From positions 74,588,001 to 74,652,000 of the forward strand of contig CM060831.1 in the NCBI GenBank assembly GCA_030762175.1: a stretch of 64,000 nt of DNA, given 5' to 3'. Position 1 is the first letter of the stretch. The number at the start of each line of letters is the position of its first letter. The notes beneath the pieces were generated by a model. It saw only the letters and a list, made by a program, of their open reading frames with translations, did no database searches and was not told the DNA's origin. This DNA comes from Metallyticus violacea (Eukaryota; Arthropoda; Insecta; Mantodea; Metallyticidae). Below, one piece after another: positions 35,886 to 46,494 of the stretch. The translations under genes were made by a program, and so were the position numbers.

Positions 35886-38756
35886 AAATTATATTCATTT
35901 AATAAACACTTTAAATCGCTTTGTATTGCACATTTTAAAAAAAAAGTTAATTTAGAAAACTGAAACAGGTCTATATTTTGGATAGTATGCATATATAAAG
36001 ATTTTGATATCTTCTTAAAACTGCATAGAAACAGGTGGCGATCGTTACAATGCACCATATAGCCAAATACCTCAGTTCGAAAGAAAGTTAACTAAAGCTA
36101 GACGAACATGAATCACAAGGATGCATCGCTCAGCAGCAACAAAAGCTGTGTTGATTCCGGCTCGTATGTTATTCCCTTACCATTGATTGCAGGGTTATGT
36201 AACACAATTCAGGTCAGGTATAACAGAAAGAGCAAACACTGCATACATAACATTTCCGTCTAACAAGTTCCATTCACAATGAACCTTTATTTCTTTTTTT
36301 GAAAACACGAAATTTCCAGCTTGTTATTTTATAATTTTGGTCACATTTTCAATTACTAAGCCAGTGGGAAAAATTCATACCCTACCTTAATTAGCTAATA
36401 ATAACATTACAATATTGCTCCTTATTTGGAAAATACTCGTAGCACTGTTACTAAGAGTAAATAGGTAACTAAAGTCAATTAATGAGGCAAATAGTTTACT
36501 GAAAGTTTATAAACTTTAAAATCGTATTTTATTTTCATTTTTATAATTTAAAACTTATAATAACACGCAATTAAATAACAGTAATACGGGTAGTCAACCC
36601 CACCGTGCATATTCCAACATGTATGATTGAAATCACCATCTTTAAGGCATTTAATAATTTTCTTGGATATGCTATTCTTATTCTTTGACAGAAAGAGTTT
36701 CAAGGGATCTGAACTTTGCAATTTCTTATATCAATATTAAAATAATAAATGTTTGTAACGCTTAAATTATATAAAGATACGATAGAAAAAATTCAGCATT
36801 ATTCTAATAGAGGGAAAGAAAATTGTGTTTATAGCGTGAATTATAAAACGTATTCAGTCAGTGCAAAATGTTACATTGTAGAATATAACATACTTCATGG
36901 AGCAGATTATCTGAAAATTTTCCAATATTATAGTATATTTAGTACAACAAATGTTTCTAAAACTAATGGTAAGGAACAGCAATTTATACACATTGTTAAA
37001 AAGTTTACGGATTTCCAGAACGTTTCACACAAAATTATCAATTCTGAAATTATAATATAGGATTGCGGAATATTTAATCACTAAAAAGTTAATTTCATTA
37101 GTTCTTGAAAATCCCGTTGCCATAGTATCTATATGAGTAATTCTTATCTAATATCATATCTTTATAACCACCGCAATATTTCCTGACCGCTTCTTTAACT
37201 AGCCAAAATTTTCTTTTTTCCCCTGTGGGGAAAAACATCCAGCCCTGTTAAGAGCCGAGAAAAATCGAATCCAATCTGGTAAGCTCGGATCAAATATTAT
37301 GAATTTCCATACGCGGATTACATAACCCTTCAGTGGCGCCCTTTGCGGTGAATTAATACTTTAAAGGGTGATGAGCGTCAAAAGTGACGATATTCAGTAA
37401 AAATTAAATAATAAAAATGTAAATTCGTAAAATTAACTACGGTAAAAATTTACAAAAAATACTTAACAGACAATTTTAACATTAAATTACGTGTAAGTTA
37501 TTACAAATTTCCAACAAAACAAATTAATATATTTATAGATATTTCAATTACTATTTAAGGGTATTAAAAGGGTTCTGTAATAGCCATTGATGCATTCTTA
37601 AAACTTTTGCAAATTATTTTTTTACTGTTTCGCTTTGTTCACTTATTAAACATCTCTACTGCTATAGACCTAAATAATTGTTTTGAATTAATTAATCAAC
37701 ATTTATGATAGAGGGAGATGTATGTTGAGGAATGATTAAGTAGTACATATAGAATACTTTGTATACCATAGCTTCAGCAGTTAAATATACAACAGAATAG
37801 TTTAAAAAAGCGCAATAAGAATTGTTAAGATATAATTTTGGTAAAGTACATTTTAGGTTTCTTCATAAGTAAATCACCCTCGAAAACCTAGCATATAGAC
37901 TACCAACTCCGCAGGAATGTTCAGAGTTGATTTGTCGCAGTTTTTCGACTGAACTAACAAATCTTTCGTAAACACGTTTTTTCATTTATAAAATAGCAAT
38001 GAAATGTTTGTTTTCGATGAGTATAAAGAGGATTCCGTGATTCCTTTGTGATTACGTATTTTTGTAACATATGCAGAATTCAATAAAAACGAGGTCTATA
38101 AAATGTTATTTTACAAATACAAAATCCAAGACTGCCGGAAGATCAAACTACGCACTGAGATGAAGGACAATTTTGCGACATTGATGTATACGTTGTTCAC
38201 TTCCAAAAAGCTGTTGTTTTGGGGGGGTTTTCTTTTCGTCCGAGATGACGAATGCATAGAGCATTGGTATTGGATCAAGTTTCATTTATGCAATTCATGA
38301 CATTTGTTATAGGTTTTGGATGACATCGCCAGTTTCTTTGAATATCCAACTCTTGTTCGAGCGTTATACTTCAATTTCTCTAGGAATTTTAAGAAATTTT
38401 ATTCTATGCAGTAAATTGTTTGCTTTAATTTTTCAAAGGCACCCTCTCATTTTCTTACATGTATTAAGCGGGAATCTTAATGTTAGGGGACACCTCTAAG
38501 TGATGTCGTCTAGTGCTGTTATATACCCAGTTGAATGGGGCAGTGGCCAAAGAGCACCCGAAAGAAGTGTGGCGCATTGTTAATCCTGAAATTTTGAAAA
38601 AATTACTATTTAAATATAGGCTTAGGTACATATACTGTCTACTTTTAACAAAAGCTTAAGAAACTGAAAACTTCATGCATTTAATTTTATGAATGAAAGA
38701 TGTTTGGTCTAACGAAATAATAACTAAACAGAGTAAATTAGATCTTTTTTTTTTTT
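35886..38756. other. AT-rich stretch, nothing recognised
   Basis: A 103-codon plus-strand frame (36749-37060) is compositionally like its AT-rich surroundings and shows no motif. No repeat family recognised. Confidence 0.5.
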
Positions 38757-38770
38757 GGCACCCTCTGTAT
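38757..38770 (-). repeat. Solo TIR of the 8.95/17.9 kb element family
   Basis: GGCACCCTCTGTAT after a T-run equals the 3' terminus of copy 1 at 8.95 kb (minus-strand end TTTTTGGCACCCTCTGTA). No internal sequence of that family is seen beside it, so it is either a decayed element end or a chance match. Confidence 0.4.
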
Positions 38771-40375
38771 ATTTGGAACATTGCGGCCAACAATCGTGAA
38801 TGTTACCAGGCAAAAAACATTATACGGCAATGTTATATGTATGTCATTTTTAAACTATAAATTCATTTCATTAATGTGTATAGTGTATTGTGGAGTGTTG
38901 TAGTACGTTGCGGGTGATCGATTGGGAAGTTTAAGCTATTCTTCCATTGAAAAGAAACCTGTATAAATTTTATTTTGATTAAACTGTTCAATGAAATTTC
39001 CTAAACAAGAACCATCTAGAGCATTCCTGTATAAGCAGTGGATTATTGATCATTAAAAATTTACAATAAATGGAAAATTGATATTCTATCAGACATGTAG
39101 GAAGTAACTATCACTACATATAGATCTCAATAGTTGCTTTATATAAGATGACTGTGGTGTATCGTACTTTTCAGAAAAGTCTATTTTAAACATAATCCAT
39201 ATACCAGCACTTACATTAAAAACACCTAAATGTCTATTTATAAAACATTTTATACCCTTTTAGCCAGCTATTTCCTGTTGTTGTGCTTAAAAGTCCTCAC
39301 ATTACTCATAACTAACTATCCTGAAAAAGCAAAGGAAAAAAGAAAAAAGAAAAAGAAAAAAAAAAAAAACACTTGCACCAAATGACTGACGCAATACAGA
39401 ACGTTGCATAAGCAATAAATCACAAATGAAGTAGTCATAGCAACATTTTGGAACTACCAATATTAGAGCTGCTAAAGTTATCGTGGTTTTTCACCTGCTG
39501 TTTCTTTTTGTAGTGCTGCTTTCGAACAATAAAATGTAAAGGAAATATTGAATTTCAACTGACAAAGGGTATATCGGCAATGATTTATTGTTTTAGTTTT
39601 GTAGTTAGTCATTTCTTTGTTAAAGCACATACAGTGAAATTGACGAGCAACAGGCACGCAATCTGCACCGTACACTGAAAATAAAACAAAAATCTGTCGG
39701 TAGCGCGATCACACAAAGAAACTACGTTACAGGAAATTTCTTTATATATATTAATAATAGTTAAACATTTTATTAAATTCGTTACATCTGTGTTATAATT
39801 TTTTCATAGATTTGATGCATAAAAGAAACAATAAATAAATGAGAGTAAATAATATATTTGTGTTTATTGTACTGTGTCCCTAAGGCGGTTAGGAAGTAGG
39901 CGGGGTCTCTAACATATTCCAGACCTTACATGATGTCAATAGACCTGCGAGAGGCTTGGAGGCTTCCCTCAACGAAGAGTTCCAAAGTTGACCCTCAAGG
40001 ATAATGTGCCAGAAGCCGGAGCAGAGACTTTCTCCAATGTGCAAATCCACTGCGACGCCGCACAGCACCAGCCGCTTCGTCTGATAATTTTGTCCTGCAA
40101 CCAGAACTATGGAACGAAATGATGTGAAATAGGGGAGAGAAAATACATGGAAGGGAAATATGTTTCATCACAATATTCATCTAAGTGTGTAGAAGAAACC
40201 ACGTAAAAGCTGAAGCTCAGGGGGCCGATAACAAGGCCTTTGAGTATGGGACCTCTCTAATGAGAGTCTTAATTTCTTCCACCGGAGCCACCCCGCTTGG
40301 TTGCGCTTTACGTGGTTTGCGCTTGTTTTAATTCCGGTGTGTTCCTACTGTTTAAGAATGCTTGCAGCGACAATA
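38771..40375. other. Stretch with no recognised gene; GC-richer part at 39870-40300
   Basis: 39330-39370 is a purine run (AAAGAAAAA type). 39870-40300 is GC-richer. Its minus-strand frame 39995-40180 shares a short motif (TKLSD) and ~25 of 29 bases with 22324-22352, hinting at a weakly repeated sequence. No function assigned. Confidence 0.4.
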
Positions 40376-41060
40376 TATACAGAATGCCCCACATAAAGTG
40401 TTTCAAGCCAATATCTCTTAAACAGACCAATAAAACAAAATGTTTCCTAACCATCTTGCAGGAAGTAGTCTTAATAATGGTGGGTTTCATTAAGGGGCTG
40501 CGATGTAACTTTAGAATTTTAAATAGAACAACGTTATAATTTATATTTATTTGGATCATTGTCAACAAATTTAAAAATCCTTCTATTTAAAGCGCCTAAA
40601 CTTAGAAGTTAAAATGTGGTTGCAACAGACAGAAAAATGTTTATGAATCCTTAAAGGAACTTTTGGAAAGTAGGATAATACTCAGGAATTTAGCTAGAAA
40701 TCTTTCCTCTAAGTGTACGGGAAAAACTCTGATACCCGCAAGATGAAGCTCCCCACATTTTTTCTAAATGCGCATATGAATTATTAAGCGAAAAAGTCCA
40801 AAATAAATGGATTGGACGTGCTGGGCCTGTTGTTGGCCATCACGCTCACGTGACTTTGCACCCTTGTTTACTTTTTGGGCCTACGTTAAATAAAAGGCAT
40901 GTCTACAGCATCTTCAACAGCAGACGATATGAAACATCGAATAAGGGTGGCGTGTGATACTGTCACTCTTTTCTTGCTAAGAAATGCTGGAGACATTTTA
41001 AGAAAAATGATAAAGCATATTTTGAGCATTTCATAATGTTTAGTAAACTGGTCATCGGCC
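40376..41060 (+). pseudogene. IS630-like transposase relic with possible 5' TIR
   Basis: ATACAGAATGCCCCACATAA at 40378 resembles the 'ACAGGGTGTCCCA' terminus of IS630-type elements. At 40790-41060 the plus strand, across frames, reads NKWIGRAGPV, then a 'W-P-x-R-S-x-D-x-x-P-L' site, then MSTASSTADDMKHRIRVACD and TVTLFLLRNAGDILRKM. This is the order of the C-terminal catalytic block and tail helices of this transposase group ('W-I-G-R-G-G-P-x-x-W-P-x-R-S-P-D-L-x-P', 'D-L-x-x-R-I-x-x-A-C'). The middle is missing or unrecognisable. Confidence 0.55.
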
Positions 41061-41177
41061 ATCTGGAGCAATGGGTGAATCAAAACAAAATGGAAGCTAG
41101 CACCGAAAAAACAAGTCACTCAACTCTTCACCATGTCCACTAAGCCCCAATACTTTAACCTGACATATTCTCCTTCT

Positions 41178-41366
41178 TCAGCCAACGCCCATTCTTGGCT
41201 GGTCAGCCCTTTGAACGCCGTGCCACCCAGTACATCCATGCTCGTCTTCTCTTGGGTCGCTCTGAAGGGCTGTACAGTGTACAAGATGATCAGCCGTTCC
41301 CTCCTCTTTTGAGCAGAGGGGGCAGATCGGAGACATATTAAAACATAACCCTCCAGCGAAGTTCAT
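41178..41366 (-). pseudogene. LINE ORF2 terminal zinc-knuckle fragment
   Basis: Minus strand reads FNMSPICPLCSKEEGTADHL then VHCTALQSDPREDEHGCTG and VQRADQPRMGVG. C-x2-C...H-x3-C is the terminal zinc motif of RTE/Jockey-type ORF2, followed by the short C-terminal tail. It abuts a plus-strand fragment of what appears to be the same protein's upstream region (41360-41891), giving an inverted arrangement. Confidence 0.68.
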
Positions 41367-41891
41367 TATCCAAATATCTAAGGATCAACCTCGACTATAG
41401 ACTCTCCTGGAAAGACCATATCAAGTCTTTTGCCGATAAGGCCCAGAAACGTAACAACTTGCTCAAAAGACTCACAGCAGTAAAATGGGGCGCTACGCAG
41501 GACATCAAAACTTATGTTCGACCTGTGATGGAATACGGCAGCGAGGTTTCACCTACATCCTCACAAACTAACCTAGCGAGATATGACGTAGTTCAAAACC
41601 ATGCTCAATGAATCATCGCCGGAGGAGCGAAATCAACTCCATAACAGCTACAAATGGGCCTTAGATGACCGTATAGCTAAATATACCCTGAAGTTCTGGG
41701 AAGGAACTAAAAGAGTGGATGCAAATTATTGGGAGCACTACAAACCTGCCACACAGCGCCTCAAAACTCAAGTCGTTGTAGATTCAAAGACGGGAATGCC
41801 GTCTCGGCTATTGATGTGGAATCGTAAACAGTGCTGCTTTACTACTACCGTCCCAAGTAGAAGTAACAAAATATCAGGCAGTCTCAGGTAA
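41360..41891 (+). pseudogene. LINE reverse-transcriptase thumb/post-RT fragment (inverted)
   Basis: Plus strand reads KYLRINLDYRLSWKDHIKSF then ADKAQKRNNLLKRLTAVKWG, then TYVRPVMEYGSEV and, after stops, YDVVQNHAQ*IIAGGAKSTP. The 96-codon frame at 41601-41891 continues with YTLKFWEGTKRVDANYWEHY and KPATQRLKTQ. This is the conserved order downstream of the RT catalytic core in a widespread arthropod LINE group ('Y-L-G-x-x-L-D-x-x-L-x-W', 'N-x-L-K-R-L-x-x-x-x-W-G', 'N-Y-W-x-x-x-x-P-x-x-R-L-K-T-Q'). The frame is broken. Relative to the zinc fragment just before it, this segment is inverted. Confidence 0.72.
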
Positions 41892-41899
41892 ATTCCGCT

Positions 41900-42710
41900 G
41901 GCTTTATTGATATCAAATTAATAGACTAGTGTTAGGAATAAAAAGGCGTTTAGAAGTAACTTTCACTGATTATTTGTTGAACAACACTTTCTGGTGAACC
42001 TAAGTGCTCTGCCGTTAGTAGAGTAGTCGCTGTAAGTAATTTCCCGATGTTTACTTGCTTGAACTGTTTGCCTGATGAGTTATATTTACTAAAACCGTAG
42101 ACTAATTTCTTACGTAAATATAAACTTGAATACACGTAACAGAACATAGAAGTTATCTGAGCAATGAAAAAACAATCTGAAGATGTGAATAGAAGCGACG
42201 AGCGACTTGAAACTCGGAAAACTGAATATTGAGTGAAGCGAAGACTCTATATCGAATGAAGCACTGCGTCCAAACCTGCCTTTATATACAGAATTCAAAC
42301 ATACATCGTTGGAACGCACTAGCCCCAAGAAATCTGCAAGACCATCGTGTCTAACGTCATTATTTTAAACTAAGCTTTATCACTGGCTAGATTCAAGTTT
42401 GTTTGGTCTCATCTGATACTTCTTTCCTGGGGATTTAAAAATCTTTCCTGCGATACGTAGTTTTGAACCTAACTCTCACTTCAGCTGTTAAGGGTTGTTT
42501 ACCATCTAGACAGTTTTAAACTCCCCCGCTTATGCAAGTTAAAAGAGAAGTAGTTTTTCCCTACAAAAATATACTTTTTAATAGGACAGGACACAAAAGG
42601 CTGTGTCCTCGACTTTACAAAGGACCTAACCTTCACAATGCTTATTGTTCGGGGTGCTTTCGCTCTACAGCAGGCAAAGCATGAAGTTTTCTTCTTACAA
42701 GAATTTTCAG
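41900..42710 (-). promoter_or_regulatory. Promoter-like segment, candidate solo LTR
   Basis: On the minus strand TATATAAAGG (about 42281-42290) lies 31 bp upstream of TTCATTC, an insect initiator-like site near 42259, which is ideal TATA-Inr spacing. Downstream is ~350 bp without a long frame and an AATAAA signal at about 41912 (minus). The order promoter-leader-polyA signal within ~800 bp is what an LTR would show. No second LTR, primer-binding site or gag-pol is visible in the window, so it may equally be a host promoter. Confidence 0.3.
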
Positions 42711-42842
42711 GTATGCAATGTATGAACAAGAATACAAATCGTTAAATACACATTACTAATGATTATGACATATTATATAAATTAAGGATATAAAACACAG
42801 ACATCAGTTATAATTATATGGAATATGAGCGATACAACAGTT

Positions 42843-42902
42843 ATGATGATGACGATGATGATGATGATGATTATCATCATCATCATCATCATCATCATCA
42901 TA
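42843..42902. repeat. (GAT)n-(ATC)n inverted microsatellite hairpin
   Basis: About nine GAT/ATG units are followed directly by about nine ATC units, so the two halves are reverse complements and can fold as a long perfect stem with a centre at GATTATC. Confidence 0.9.
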
Positions 42903-43029
42903 ATAGAAGCGAAGAAGCAAATTCTGCCTAAATGCTAATAACCATTCCGTGAATGTCGAAAAATGAGATGAGGCTAAGTTCACCACATAGAATTTTATTT
43001 TTTAATGATGATGCAGATTTCCGCATAAA

Positions 43030-43580
43030 ACTTTGTTGTTTTCTCTCAGAATCGAAATGATGTAACCCAAGGTTCAACAGCAGTGACCCTCTTTGATAGA
43101 AACTCCGCGTCTTCCTGTAACATCAACTTCAACTGCATTCAAATCTGCATGTGAACATCCTTTAGTTCGGGAATCAGGAATTTTGAAACCCACCAAGCAA
43201 AAATAGATTTCTTGTGCGACTTTTCCGATACCAACGTCTGGGTGTGGCATCCAGTGAAAGCTTCAAAATTTCTGAAAGTGTTCTTAAGGTTCTTCGACAA
43301 TCCTCTCTCACAAAGACAGCAGCGGTGTTAATGTTTCCTTCCGTTTGAGCACAAACTGGAAGGTGAAATTGTCTAATCTCTTTAAAAGTTTTAAACCATC
43401 TTCGAGCTAAACTATAGGGAAGAACAAACTCTCCATAGGCCTCCTATAACGTTGTATAGGCCTCAGCTGAAGATTTGTTATGACGAAAGCAGAATTTCAG
43501 AGTAGCATATTGTTCCTCGAATGTTACCTAAATTTTGCTGTAAGCGGAACTGAACATGTCTTAACTTGCACACCTCTCAC
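43030..43580 (-). pseudogene. Mariner-like transposase N-terminal relic
   Basis: Minus strand reads EEQYATLKFCFRHNKSSAEA then YTTL*EAYGEFVLPYSLARR and WFKTFKE. This matches the first HTH of mariner-type transposases ('I-K-F-x-x-x-L-G-K-x-x-x-E-x-x-x-x-L-x-x-A-Y-G-x-x-x-x-S-x-x-x-x-x-W-x-x-x-F-K-E'). It continues NINTAAVFVREDCRRTLRTL, then SEILKLS, the second HTH ('V-R-x-x-x-x-x-D-R-R-x-T-x-x-x-x-x-x-L-x-x-S/N'). Stops and frameshifts are present, and no catalytic domain follows. It differs from the 57.5 kb mariner family. Confidence 0.55.
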
Positions 43581-43776
43581 AGACGGGAACCGGGAGGGAC
43601 AAAAATGAAACTAGTATCATGTATTTACGTAACGAAATATTGTATAATTAAATTTTAAAGAGAGAAATAATGCATATAAAATTATGGTCATTCTTTATTG
43701 AATAGTCTGTTTAAAAAAATAATATTTTTCAAGAATGAAATAGAAGACAAAACATATATAAATACACACACACGAC

Positions 43777-44043
43777 CGCCATGGGTGGCTAAGGTCGTTA
43801 AGGTGCGGACTCTTGAGCGGGAGGTCTGGGATTCGAATCCCGCCAGGACCGACCTCCCTGACTGAGGCTTTTTCAGGTTTTCCTCAGTCCTCATAAATGG
43901 CAAATGCCGGGGAAGTACCCTAAACTTAGGCACGGAACGATTCCTTCCTTAAAAATAAATCCTTTCCCAATATATCATTTCATCTGATGTATCATCAGTG
44001 TCCATCGCCTGTGTTGCCTCTAGCAAAAATGGGCGTTAAACAT
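43777..44043 (+). mobile_element. SINE-B, full length
   Basis: Head GGGTGGCTAAGGTCGTTAAG with B box GGGATTCGAATCCCGCCAGG, core TTTTTCAGGTTTTCCTCAG and AAATGGCAAATGCCGGGGAA, tail GTGTCCATCGCCTGTGTTGC...GGGCGTTAAACATC. The 3' end runs straight into a (CA)n(TA)n microsatellite. A/B boxes imply RNA polymerase III transcription of the ancestor. Confidence 0.9.
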
Positions 44044-44044
44044 C

Positions 44045-44062
44045 ACACACACACACACACAC

Positions 44063-44099
<37 letters not shown>
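44045..44099. repeat. (CA)n(TA)n compound microsatellite at a SINE tail
   Basis: Nine CA units, then ACG, then about eighteen TA units. Confidence 0.95.
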
Positions 44100-44102
<3 letters not shown>

Positions 44103-46286
44103 ACAAATACTACAATGCGAAAATAGTTTTAATACATATCAGTCAAGATTTGAGTAGAAACGACAAGTGAAAGTACTATGCCAATATTAGTGAAAGGCAT
44201 ACAGTGGATGTGTTTCAACCAATGGCATCCGCCACGGTCGAGATTAACGTGACAACAACTACATTCGTTGGTATATGGATGTATATATGGTTTCAAGAAC
44301 AAAATAAAATAAGGGATAAAATGGAACGTCATTTAATGTTATTGTTGATGCTAGGCTATTCCAAAAAAGTTGATTTGAAACCGTTTCAAAAGTTGTCTGA
44401 AAATACAAAATAATTAATGAATGGCAAAGCAATTCACACAGAAGTTATATTTGCAAAAACTACACATGACATCCAACCATTATTTTTGGGCAGTATAAAC
44501 TTGCATTTCGCAGACTTGAAGATTGTTTCAGTAATAAAGTTATCATATCACCCACGAATCAGAAGAAAAGTTATGTTACAGAATATTCATAATGTAGGTT
44601 TTTTTTAATACCAGTTTAAATCATTTTCAAAACAACTGGCAGAAATGTGGTTACGTGACGCAAGAGAGAATGATCATTTTTAGCAATGTTCTAGAATAAC
44701 AGAGTGATTGTAAAACTGAATATTTTAACGATACAACTTTATTGCTTCAAAAGCTATGTCCAAAACATTTTATCATCACCCATTATTACCATAAATGAAG
44801 GCCTTCAAAATACAAGTGGCAGAGCATTGAGTAGGTTCATCGATTCATCGTATAATTAGAAATCAGTCTGCAGAATACTAGAGTTTTCCTGTAAGTGCTC
44901 ATTGTATATTTTATGTTTTATTATGTTCTTATTATTGTATTCAAAACAAAAATATGAGTTCCTGTTTGAAGTCATTTCCTCGAGCATGGAGGGCACACGG
45001 CTACATTGCCGGCTTGCCTGTAAAGTGGAAAATATCCCACATGAGTTATAGTTAAGAACTCAAAACCAGGCATTTTCCTAAACAAGTGACTGTTACCAAT
45101 GCAATCAGCATTCTTATATTAGTCAAATAAGCACATAAAAGCGACCTATCCCTTGTGAGTAACTATTAAAAAAAACAGGTAGAATATTGAAACAACTATG
45201 AGCTAAACACAAAATTTGAAAATATTGCCACTTTAAGTATGCCACTTAAAACACAGGCCTAAAGGGACAGTCATATAACGCTATGTAAAAGACAAAGAAA
45301 TAATTTTTAAAAACTATAACATATTGCAATGCATCACAGGAGGCTGTATTCACATGCTTTTAGTGATGAAATGTATTAATCGTATCCTGACATCTTGTTA
45401 CCCTTGAAAGATTTCAATCATTTGCTATTGCGCGCGTTACTGGAAGAAAGTTAATATAATAGAAACTCTTTTATTTTGCAGATAATGTGAACTGTGTAAA
45501 AATGTATATTTTCTTAATTATTGAGGCCTCCTCTTTGGAGAGAAGAGGAAACGCTTAAAATGTTGAAAATTTTAAGAGAAGAAGATTGATAATGTTAAAG
45601 ACTACTCGCTCTGTAGCTCTGTAATGACATGAGGCGGTAAAGGTCTACACATATTTTATTTCGTAACACTTATATTGTTCCGTTTATTAATTCAAACCAG
45701 GGCTTGTCCAAATGCCCTGTCCTCACCATGCCTAAACGTAAACTGATAATTCGTTAATGAACTGTTACATACTGTGCTTTAAATGAAATTTTCCTATACA
45801 GTATCAGTATCTCTTATACAGTATCTCTTATCATGGCCTTCCATTTGCATTATTATTGTTGTTATTATTATTATCATCATCATCATCACAATTATCATAA
45901 GCAATAATACAAAAATGTCCTAGATTACCGATAAATTCTTCGCACTATATCAGAAATAAAATAAGAAATTAAATACAACTCCCCTAAATTTGGCTAACAG
46001 ATTTGTATAATTGTATATTAGTAGTGAGTGAATTTATCTGGTAAGCTCAGACTCTTGAGCGGTATTTATTAGGAATATTTTCTGAATAAAATATAACTTT
46101 TAATATACTTTCAGTAAACTTGGCGTATAATACGTAATAATTTAATATGCATATTATGAATACTCAACCTTTTCATGCCAGTTTGCAACAGACGAATGTT
46201 CATTGTGATGAAATTCGCATGCAGAATATATTATCCATTGTATTAAATGTAATACTTACTTATGAAAACCTACCTATTCACGTTGA
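44100..46286. other. AT-rich stretch, nothing recognised
   Basis: Contains a short (ATT/ATC)n tract near 45851-45887. Frames up to 69 codons; no motif. Confidence 0.55.
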
Positions 46287-46494
46287 TTTGTTTTTATTTA
46301 CGAATGCTCTTTAACATTTCAGGTCATTAGCGTCTCATTCAATTCAGAACGTGAAACGGCCGATAAATTTTGCTCAGAGGCCTTTTTTTTCGGGCTTGAG
46401 GTTCTTTTACGTTCCTTAAATCTACGATCCGGGACCCCACGACTTTATCTCCCTTCCGAAGGAAACCATACTTTGGATTTTTACGCCCAAAAAT
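46287..46494 (-). mobile_element. SINE-A, 5'-truncated (body only)
   Basis: Antisense copy, from the tail near 46287 to the conserved TTTTTACGCCCAAAAA near 46494. The entire tRNA-like head is absent. More diverged than other copies. No TSD recognised. Confidence 0.85.

Noticed and set aside
36749..37060. A 103-codon plus-strand frame as a candidate gene
   Set aside because: Composition follows the surrounding AT-rich DNA, with no motif and no homologous copy in the window.
42804..42986. Open frame with Asp and His runs
   Set aside because: Produced by the GAT/ATC hairpin repeat.
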